Source of the DNA: a virus
Direction: 5' to 3' (one strand)
Length of the DNA stretch: 32,174 nt
Virus record (IMG/VR): IMGVR_UViG_3300023297_001688
Location: 1-32,174 of that record
The notes beneath the pieces were generated by a model that saw nothing but the letters and a program-made list of their open reading frames with translations, did no database searches and was not told the DNA's origin. Both the position numbers and the translations under genes were made by a program. Of this stretch, positions 14,888 through 20,740 are shown in pieces (position 1 is the stretch's first letter; every line of letters begins with the position of its first letter).

Positions 14888-15318
14888 GCTAATATTTCCT
14901 TTAATTCCCGACTGTTTTTTTTCATGAATTCTATTGTGAGTTGCTTACTCTGGGGTTTCCTTGATATTACCTCTGTCACTTTTTCTCTTATCCTTTCTGC
15001 TTCCTCATATGCGTCCAGATCTTTAAATTTTGGTTTTGGTTCCGGCTTCGCAGAAACATACTCTCGTTCAAGCTGATAATAATGGTCTTTCTGCCTTATT
15101 GTCTCGCGGTTAAATTCATAGGGTGGACCAGCCTTAATTTGATATTTCTTTTCTCTCAATGTTCTTATCCTGGCTGCTACCGGGAACATTCCCAGATCAT
15201 CAGATGGATCATAAAACCTACCCTTAATTTCCCCAGGGATGTCAAAGTTCCTGTGAGGCCTGTAGTCTTTTAAGATTGCAAGAAGCATTTCCCATTCAGC
15301 AAGGCTTGTATGTTTCAT
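14884..15318 (-). CDS. Hypothetical phage protein, possible winged helix
   Basis: 144 residues. The N-terminal part (SLAEWEMLLAILKDYRPHRNFDI, then MFPVAARIRTLREKKYQIKAG) has the look of a winged-helix domain of the kind that recognises phage DNA ends or operators. The second half is charged and helical. It overlaps both neighbours by ATGA. Its position in the early operon suggests a role in replication or regulation. No catalytic motif is seen. Confidence 0.6.
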   Translation of the reverse strand: MKHTSLAEWEMLLAILKDYRPHRNFDIPGEIKGRFYDPSDDLGMFPVAARIRTLREKKYQIKAGPPYEFNRETIRQKDHYYQLEREYVSAKPEPKPKFKDLDAYEEAERIREKVTEVISRKPQSKQLTIEFMKKNSRELKEILA

Positions 15319-15830
15319 TTCTTACCCTCTTTGAATTTTTTAATTAATTTAAACTTCTTAATAACTCCCCTCAATTCGTCATTTGATAAGATTTCGTTTT
15401 CCGCTATACTTAAAAAGAATTCTTGAAGTTTCGGTTCAAAGAAAGCTACCTGTTTATGGTGGGACCATGTTAAATCATCCCTGCGCATAGGCTTTTCAAT
15501 CCTACTGCAAATTGAGAGATCATTGCGTAGGATTTTTTGGTCAAATCCGTTCTCATCAATGCCCTGGGAAGATATCTCTCCAAACTTCTTCTCTCCTTCT
15601 AGCATCCAATCCCCAAGCCAGAAGTGTATGGATTTCGCTATATCCTTTAACCTCTTTCCAAGCGCTTCCCATTTCTTAAAATTCATATCTTCATCTAGTA
15701 TCAATCCTGTTTTAGCAAAAAAAGCCTGTGGTTTATATGTGCATTCATCATTACCTGCTTCATAATATCCACATTCATTGCAATCGTTAGTACCAAGTGG
15801 ACACGCTGATATTTTCGCTGGTATTTTCAT
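15315..15830 (-). CDS. Protein with N-terminal cysteine cluster and LmbU-like helical domain
   Basis: I start it at the ATG at 15830, which overlaps the upstream small gene by ATGA. An upstream in-frame ATG at 15908 has no comparable support. The 171 residues open with four or five cysteines (ACPLGTNDCNECGYYEAGND), a likely metal site. They continue with KWEALGKRLKDIAKSIHFWLGDWM, a GEKKFGE segment and DLTWSHHKQVAFF. The pattern W-E-x-LG ... WxGDW ... SHH is that of a helical DNA-binding-type domain seen in LmbU-like and plasmid or phage proteins. Function unknown, probably DNA-related. Confidence 0.6.
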   Translation of the reverse strand: MKIPAKISACPLGTNDCNECGYYEAGNDECTYKPQAFFAKTGLILDEDMNFKKWEALGKRLKDIAKSIHFWLGDWMLEGEKKFGEISSQGIDENGFDQKILRNDLSICSRIEKPMRRDDLTWSHHKQVAFFEPKLQEFFLSIAENEILSNDELRGVIKKFKLIKKFKEGKK

Positions 15831-15919
15831 TGTTTCTTGCCTCTTTTTTTTACTTCGTAGATTAATATTGCTATAACTAAACTTATTGCATAAACAAGCA
15901 TAATCCATTCTAATATCAT
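15827..15919 (-). CDS. Small membrane protein, 30 residues
   Basis: ATG at 15919 opens 30 codons encoding one hydrophobic helix (about residues 3 to 22) ending in the basic KKRGKKQ. It overlaps both neighbours by ATGA. AGGA lies upstream. It is the shortest gene I accept, and acceptance rests on the double overlap. Confidence 0.5.
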   Translation of the reverse strand: MILEWIMLVYAISLVIAILIYEVKKRGKKQ

Positions 15920-16023
15920 TTCTTATTCCTTGTATGCCATTCTACGAGTAAAACAGCTATAACCGGGCAAGCAAAACAGAATATTGAGCCGATTAGCATA
16001 GACCAACATAGTATTTTTTCCAT
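15916..16023 (-). CDS. Small membrane protein, 35 residues
   Basis: A 35-codon frame from the ATG at 16023 to the TGA at 15916 encodes one hydrophobic helix (about residues 5 to 28, with three Cys) and a basic tail HTRNKK. TAGGA sits eight bases upstream. Its stop overlaps the next small gene by ATGA. It could be a small regulator of a membrane process. No family is recognised. Confidence 0.5.
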   Translation of the reverse strand: MEKILCWSMLIGSIFCFACPVIAVLLVEWHTRNKK

Positions 16024-16024
16024 G

Positions 16025-16162
16025 TTATTTTCCTATCTTTAGTCTATCTTCTCTTACTTTCCAATATCTATATTCTTTTTTTGATTGCCGCCTTTCATCA
16101 CATATCATTTTAAGCTCTTCCCTAACTTCTTTTAATGCTTTTTTTCTTTCTTCTTCATTCAT
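16025..16162 (-). CDS. Small charged helical protein, 45 residues
   Basis: ATG at 16162 has a well placed AGGAG, which lies at the end of the MazG-like gene. The 45-residue product is almost all charged (MNEEERKKALKEVREELKMI at the start) and probably one long helix. It ends one base before the next ATG. This looks like a real small operon gene of unknown role. Confidence 0.5.
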   Translation of the reverse strand: MNEEERKKALKEVREELKMICDERRQSKKEYRYWKVREDRLKIGK

Positions 16163-16166
16163 ATCG

Positions 16167-16189
16167 CTATCTCCTATGTGTTAGCTTTT
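16167..16189 (-). repeat. 23-bp direct repeat copy A (SD cassette)
   Basis: Identical over 23 bases to copy B at 16431-16453. It encodes the last residues KLTHRR and the stop of the MazG-like gene, and supplies the AGGAG for the next gene. Confidence 0.7.
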
Positions 16190-16427
16190 CTGCAACATCA
16201 CATATCATCATAATTATATTTGCTACATCTGCACCTTCATTAAGCATACGATTACTTCTGTTTTTAAATGCTGTCAAAAATTCTGTTAGTTCTTCGTTGA
16301 ATTTGTCTCTAAGAAATTCAAAATCCTCTTCTTTATACATACCTTTCCAACCACCTTTATAGTCATTCTTTTGTAGCTTGCGTTCCATAGCATCAGCAAA
16401 TAATTCAACTTCTTTTCTTCTTTTCAT
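16167..16427 (-). CDS. MazG-like NTP pyrophosphohydrolase
   Basis: The 86-residue all-helical protein has the short MazG-type pattern: ERKLQKNDYKGGW, then EELTE (Glu45, Glu46, Glu49), then EGADVAN (Glu64, Asp67), equivalent to the EExxE ... ExxD metal site. Phage members are thought to hydrolyse non-standard or host nucleotides. The last six residues KLTHRR are identical to those of the upstream ASCH-like protein because both ends carry the same 23-bp repeat. AGGAG from that repeat lies before this ATG. Confidence 0.75.
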   Translation of the reverse strand: MKRRKEVELFADAMERKLQKNDYKGGWKGMYKEEDFEFLRDKFNEELTEFLTAFKNRSNRMLNEGADVANIIMMICDVAEKLTHRR

Positions 16428-16430
16428 AAT

Positions 16431-16453
16431 CTATCTCCTATGTGTTAGCTTTT
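16431..16453 (-). repeat. 23-bp direct repeat copy B (SD cassette)
   Basis: Identical over 23 bases to 16167-16189. It encodes KLTHRR plus the stop codon of the ASCH-like gene and provides AGGAG for the MazG-like gene. Confidence 0.7.
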
Positions 16454-17039
16454 TAAATTCTATTACCCAAACCCACGGATTATCTTCCCATCTATGCTCT
16501 TTCTTGTGGATTGAGTTCCAAAGCATTTTCATTCCACCTACCATAATGCAATATGGCAAATAATCTTTCCCTGTTAATAATTTGACAGCTAATTCAGGTG
16601 TCATACCTTCTGCTATGGCATCTTCTGAGGTCATGTTTCTTAATTTCTCTACTCTTATATCTGTTATCTCAAGGGTAATTCTTGAGTAATTACGAGGCAT
16701 ATGGATTGATGGTTTCCATTTAGGACTTTCTAAATAATTATCAGCTTTATAATAAATTCCTTTTGGTATAATTATTTTACCAACATAAGTAATATCCTTT
16801 TTTACCTCAATCCAAGTTTCCCTAACCCACAATCTATCTCCAACTTTGCCATAGGGACATTTATAGTATCGTTCTTCATCAAAAAATCCATAACCATTCT
16901 CGTCCCCTAAGTCATGGCATTCAATTGTAATTCCATTTGGAGGATATGGCTGTGGCTTAATAACTCTCCTCGTCTGTATTTTTCTTCCTTCTAATATTGC
17001 CTTAACCATTTCAGTATTAAATATTATAGGTCTATCCAT
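16431..17039 (-). CDS. ASCH-like phage protein
   Basis: 202 residues with the typical landmarks of this phage family: IIFNTEMVKAILEGRKIQTRRVIKPQP at the N terminus, GDRLWVRETW, HMPRNYSRITLEITDIRVE, then MTSEDAIAEGM and a late MLWNSI..WVWVIEF. The length matches the family's usual ~200. The ASCH fold is related to PUA domains and probably binds RNA or nucleotides. GGGGAGA precedes the ATG. It is the full-length relative of the gene at 679-1128. Confidence 0.8.
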   Translation of the reverse strand: MDRPIIFNTEMVKAILEGRKIQTRRVIKPQPYPPNGITIECHDLGDENGYGFFDEERYYKCPYGKVGDRLWVRETWIEVKKDITYVGKIIIPKGIYYKADNYLESPKWKPSIHMPRNYSRITLEITDIRVEKLRNMTSEDAIAEGMTPELAVKLLTGKDYLPYCIMVGGMKMLWNSIHKKEHRWEDNPWVWVIEFKKLTHRR

Positions 17040-17041
17040 AA

Positions 17042-17215
17042 TTATCTCCCCAAATGTGGAAAAGCATTTACAAGCACTCTATATGACCCATGTAATACCC
17101 ATATTTTGTAAACATTATAAATTATCCAGCTCAATATACCCCAGTTGAGTAGTTTCTGTATTTTTGATGCCCTATTTCGCTTTCTCATTCTCTCGCAGAA
17201 TATACCACCGTTCAT
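17042..17215 (-). CDS. Small basic protein with one hydrophobic segment, 57 residues
   Basis: ATG at 17215 overlaps the stop of the upstream small gene by ATGA, and the TAA ends two bases before the ASCH-like gene. The 57 residues have a basic N terminus (ERMRKRNRASK) and a hydrophobic stretch LLNWGILSWIIYNVYKIWVL (about 22 to 41), probably one membrane helix. Role unknown. Confidence 0.55.
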   Translation of the reverse strand: MNGGIFCERMRKRNRASKIQKLLNWGILSWIIYNVYKIWVLHGSYRVLVNAFPHLGR

Positions 17216-17343
17216 GATCTATCCTTTCTTAGAAAAATTAAAAACACTCCAAAAAACACCACAGCAAATCCATACATTCCTGCGCTTACAACAAATGCTG
17301 CTAATAATAAAAACACAACTGCCAGACACGTTTTATATCCCAT
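17212..17343 (-). CDS. Small membrane protein, 43 residues, first gene of operon
   Basis: ATG at 17343 has a strong GGGGGAGG seven to eight bases upstream and is the first start after the promoter leader. The 43 residues form one or two hydrophobic helices (LAVVFLLLAAFVVSAGM, then YGFAVVFFGVFLIFL) and end in the basic LRKDRS. The compact two-helix design is compatible with a holin, but the early position is not typical. No family is recognised. Confidence 0.6.
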   Translation of the reverse strand: MGYKTCLAVVFLLLAAFVVSAGMYGFAVVFFGVFLIFLRKDRS

Positions 17344-17358
17344 AATTATACCTCCCCC

Positions 17359-17456
17359 AATAAAGAAATGCCCGGGGTGTAATGAATAGCAAACCGTATA
17401 GACAGAGAGCTATCCCCGAGCATTATTGTTTTGATTTTAGTTGTACTATTCATTAC
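17359..17456 (-). promoter_or_regulatory. Structured 5' leader with interleaved stems (candidate switch)
   Basis: The transcript should begin near 17456. Segment A (17456-17446, GTAATGAATAG) is fully complementary to A' (17389-17379). Segment B (17424-17414, AATGCTCGGGG) pairs over 11 positions with B' (17377-17367, CCCCGGGCATT), with one G-U. The order A-B-A'-B' makes a pseudoknot if both stems form. A third pairing, ATAGC (17413-17409) with GCTAT (17390-17386), competes with A'. TCTTTATT follows B', then the SD. Attenuation or translational control of the early operon is possible. I do not recognise a known riboswitch. Confidence 0.55.
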
Positions 17457-17462
17457 GCTTTT

Positions 17463-17491
17463 ATTTTAGCACACACTCACAACCCTGTCAA
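17463..17491 (-). promoter_or_regulatory. Sigma70-type promoter of the early operon
   Basis: On the minus strand TTGACA (17491-17486) and TAAAAT (17468-17463) are separated by exactly 17 bases. The -35 is perfect and the -10 has one change from consensus. Start is expected near 17456. It should drive the leftward operon that begins with the 43-residue membrane gene. Confidence 0.8.
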
Positions 17492-17497
17492 GCCCTC

Positions 17498-17510
17498 AAC
17501 GCCTAGCGTT
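17498..17510. promoter_or_regulatory. 13-bp dyad next to the -35 box
   Basis: AACGC, three bases, GCGTT is a perfect 5-bp inverted repeat directly after the NHL gene stop and six bases upstream of the -35 hexamer. It may be an operator for a repressor or activator, or a weak hairpin ending the late transcript. No T-run follows, which argues against an intrinsic terminator. Confidence 0.35.
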
Positions 17511-18653
17511 TTATTTTCTCTTTCCAGCAATACCACGTAAAAATAAACCGGTTAATGGAAATTTTTTAATGTAATTTCCATCAAGATTAAATATTTGTAT
17601 ACGATAGTTTCCCCTGTCAGTCACAAAAAGCCGGTTTTTAATAACTTCTATATCAGTTGGAGAATTAAATTCCCCGTTTCCACTACCTCCGGACCCAAAC
17701 TCACTTACAAGCTCACCATCCACATCAAATACCTGGATATTATTACTCCCGGTAGCCGCTATATAGATTTTACCATCTGCGCCTGTGATTCCCTGAGGGC
17801 TAGATAAATCACCAAAAGACTTTATTAAGCTTCCCCCCAGGCTATATATCTGGCAGTTATTCTTTACTGTGTCAGTTATGTATATGATTTGATTATCCTG
17901 ATCAATATAGATTCCATAGGGCGAGCCATCCTCCTCAGTATTAAAAGAACTTTGATAGGTTCCGTATTCGTCAAATACCTGGACCCTTTTATTCCCTGAG
18001 TCGACCACATAGATTGTATCTTCCATCACCTCAATTCCCCTGGCATTCTTAAACTGCCCCTCTTCTCCGCCATATGCCGTACCGAAACCAAGCATAGATT
18101 CCCCTTTTGAATCATATTTTCGCACTCTGGGAGCATTACTGTATAGTCCGCCTACCCTAATATATCCACCAGTTCGATACAAAACCCAAGTTGGCATATT
18201 AAAAGGTCCTGTGTTTGTTCCTACGCTGTGATGAAAGCTACAATATTTCCAATTTATTGTATCTTGGGGAACCCAATATTCAAAATAATTAGTACCCTTA
18301 ACATATATGATTATAAAACGTGGATCTCCTTGGTCAGCGTACTGGAATGGATTATATCCGTCACCGTAGTCTCTTGCGTCACCTGACCATATAAAAGAAC
18401 TACCAATAATCAGACCTTCAATTTGTAATTCTGCCCCAAGATCTGTTACATAGATATTACTTTTTGTTACTCTGATACTTTGAGGACGCTGGAGACTTGA
18501 AATACTGCGGAGGCGCTTACCTTGTGAGCTATATTCCCTTGCAGATCCGCTAAAACTGCCTGTGCCACTAATAGGCCTGCCCTCATCAACTACATATACG
18601 CTCCCAATACTACCTCTATTAACTACAAAACCTAGCTGGCAAACCGCCAGCAT
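17511..18653 (-). CDS. NHL-repeat beta-propeller virion protein
   Basis: 380 residues. NHL-type blades are evident from about residue 175 on: GQFKNARGIEVMEDTIYVVD, NKRVQVFDEYG, PYGIYIDQDNQIIYITD, SPQGITGADGKIYIA, and GEFNSPTDIEVIKNRLFVTD. The first 150 residues look like an irregular propeller or receptor-binding part. NHL propellers bind proteins or glycans. As the last gene of the tail module it may be a receptor-binding or appendage protein. ATG overlaps the upstream gene by 35 bases. Its SD AAGGAGG is only one base from ATG, and a 6-bp hairpin covers the start, so translation may depend on coupling. No signal peptide. Confidence 0.75.
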   Translation of the reverse strand: MLAVCQLGFVVNRGSIGSVYVVDEGRPISGTGSFSGSAREYSSQGKRLRSISSLQRPQSIRVTKSNIYVTDLGAELQIEGLIIGSSFIWSGDARDYGDGYNPFQYADQGDPRFIIIYVKGTNYFEYWVPQDTINWKYCSFHHSVGTNTGPFNMPTWVLYRTGGYIRVGGLYSNAPRVRKYDSKGESMLGFGTAYGGEEGQFKNARGIEVMEDTIYVVDSGNKRVQVFDEYGTYQSSFNTEEDGSPYGIYIDQDNQIIYITDTVKNNCQIYSLGGSLIKSFGDLSSPQGITGADGKIYIAATGSNNIQVFDVDGELVSEFGSGGSGNGEFNSPTDIEVIKNRLFVTDRGNYRIQIFNLDGNYIKKFPLTGLFLRGIAGKRK

Positions 18654-20739
18654 ACCTCCTTATGTCTTTAATGTCCTTTATGTTGTCTGTTATTATTTTA
18701 CTCGCTGCTTTTATATCCGGGATATCCGGACTTTCCATTTGCGACATAGACACCATATCCATTTCAAAAAATCCCGTTTCTACCTGGGATGTTTTGGACC
18801 TGAAATCCCACATTCTCTGAGATACCACTGTTCCCACAGGCTCCTGATGCCATGAGCTTGAGGCTGATACAATAAATGTTCCAACAGGAGAAAAGCCAAT
18901 AATGTTTTTTAGGGTTAATGTTATTGCCGTTCTCTTCTGAGCATACCATGCCCTAGCCAACGCAGCGATTGTCCGTAAACGCGCACTATCATCCCTTATA
19001 ATGCCATCCCCTTCATATCTAACCAATTCGCCGTCTATGATATCAATGACCGTTCCCTTTAAAATATATGACAATTCAGCATCTTCAACATTAATAATTA
19101 AAGTCCTTGCTGATTCCGATGCTACGTTTTCACTTACATCAACCTCAACAGCCAGATAGGTATCTGTTTTGGCGCAGACAGTTGCAATGAGTGTTTCATA
19201 ATCAACGTCAGGATTGTTCGCGGATGGATTTGCGCCGTCCCAACTATTTAACGCCATTTCATGACGAGGGCTTCCCTGCAATTCAATTCCCATTTCCCTG
19301 TCCAGCATTCTAACCTGTATATTTGATCCGATTTCCGCATCAGCTAATTTATCCACAAAGAAATATAAGGTACCTGAGTCGCTATCCTCTACATCTACCT
19401 TGACTGCTGCGAAAGGTCTTCTATATTCAGGCTCTGAATTTGATGGATTTTGATTCTCCGGAGTATCTTCTGCATAATCGTAACCTTTAAGTAGAGGCAG
19501 TTCCCGTTCCAATATCCTGTTGAAGTTCCAGATAGGAGTAGAATTTACTATATCCAGGGACCCGTCTTTTTTTATTGTAGGTGAAACTATTTTCCCGTCT
19601 ATTGTCCAATCCCAATCACTTGGGATCCTGAAAGTCGTATATACCCGTTCAAATTTATCTGCTCCTCTGGCGCTATCATTTACCTTGGCATCTTCGTCTA
19701 AGAATGGAACTTTATATTCCTGCTCTAAAGCATCAGTCCAGCCATTCTCAAGAGTATCACTGGCATATTCAATAGTAAAACATGTCTTTATCCTCTCTCC
19801 CCTGACTATTATTTTGTCATATTTCGTTGAAGTAATAAGCCTGATCAATGCCTGCTCAATATCTATTGCATTATCAAAGGTCATTGTTGCCTGTTCCTGA
19901 TTTGGCGGTATTACAACATCCCCGACTGATATCGGCTTTTCAAAAACACTGAAAATATGGATTGAGACATTACTGCTTCCTATTGTTCTTATGCACCAGC
20001 CTAATCCCCTGCGTCTATCTATGAGTTTATTCATGGCCTGCCTTACTGTTAATCCTTCCATGCGCTGAACGGTTTTTATACTGTCCAGAATCTCGTATTG
20101 GCCGCCAAGAGTAAAGGTTATACCTCCTGGCTGATGATACTTCAGGATATAATTCAATATATCCAGATGGCTCCATTCCTCTCCTTCGCTTGAAAACTCA
20201 TAAACTTCGTCTGTATTTATATCTGTGGACCTGTTTCCGAGTAATGTAGAACCCCGGGTATGCCTTTCATTAAATGTTGGAGTCCATCCGATATTGATTG
20301 TCTCAGAAACTCCCTTACAGCGCGCTCCTGTTATAGCAACCCTGTCAAGTAGATGTTCCAGACCATAAGCTGTTATATGTTGATCTCCCTTTGGTGTAAC
20401 CGTGGATCCATGCATGTCATATTCGTTATCCTGTATGATACCGGTCCATATAACATAAGTCCCATTACTGTCTGCTCTGACTATCTGCACATAGTAATCA
20501 GCCAGATTTTTTGGCTTTGAATCAGTAAAGGTTGTTTTATCCTCTCTCTTGATGTTTCCGTAATGATGTATCAACTCAGCCCTAGATACGCTGGGATTCG
20601 CCGATTCTGTCGCTTTGATAGGCTCTAAATAAGAAACTGTCTTCCATTTATCTGCCCAGTTTTTCTTTATCCTGCAAATTATCTGTATTTTTTCCTGTAT
20701 CTTTGGGATTGTGATTGGTTTTATTTGTATTCTGGCCAT
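18619..20739 (-). CDS. Large tail / baseplate protein
   Basis: I use the ATG at 20739 (MARIQIKPITIP), which has GGGGG six bases upstream and lies one base after the previous stop. A TTG- or ATG-like start 27 bases earlier would lie inside that gene. The ~706-residue protein shows YYVQIVRADSNGTYVIWTG and a segment ending in HITAYGLEHLLDR, typical of tail hub or tail-tip proteins that define an oligosaccharide-facing baseplate. MEGLTVRQAMNKLIDRRRG and later beta-rich segments follow. It is soluble, with no membrane helix. It is probably the tail-tip platform onto which the fibre-like proteins attach. A precise family is not assigned. Confidence 0.65.
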   Translation of the reverse strand: MARIQIKPITIPKIQEKIQIICRIKKNWADKWKTVSYLEPIKATESANPSVSRAELIHHYGNIKREDKTTFTDSKPKNLADYYVQIVRADSNGTYVIWTGIIQDNEYDMHGSTVTPKGDQHITAYGLEHLLDRVAITGARCKGVSETINIGWTPTFNERHTRGSTLLGNRSTDINTDEVYEFSSEGEEWSHLDILNYILKYHQPGGITFTLGGQYEILDSIKTVQRMEGLTVRQAMNKLIDRRRGLGWCIRTIGSSNVSIHIFSVFEKPISVGDVVIPPNQEQATMTFDNAIDIEQALIRLITSTKYDKIIVRGERIKTCFTIEYASDTLENGWTDALEQEYKVPFLDEDAKVNDSARGADKFERVYTTFRIPSDWDWTIDGKIVSPTIKKDGSLDIVNSTPIWNFNRILERELPLLKGYDYAEDTPENQNPSNSEPEYRRPFAAVKVDVEDSDSGTLYFFVDKLADAEIGSNIQVRMLDREMGIELQGSPRHEMALNSWDGANPSANNPDVDYETLIATVCAKTDTYLAVEVDVSENVASESARTLIINVEDAELSYILKGTVIDIIDGELVRYEGDGIIRDDSARLRTIAALARAWYAQKRTAITLTLKNIIGFSPVGTFIVSASSSWHQEPVGTVVSQRMWDFRSKTSQVETGFFEMDMVSMSQMESPDIPDIKAASKIITDNIKDIKDIRRYAGGLPARFCS

Positions 20740-20740
20740 A

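Noticed and set aside
15831-15908. Longer N terminus for the gene at 15315
   Set aside because: The extra 26 residues overlap a small frame that ends in an exact ATGA with the internal start, and the internal start has the better SD.
17498-17510. Dyad considered as an intrinsic terminator of the late operon
   Set aside because: The stem is only five base pairs and no T-run follows.
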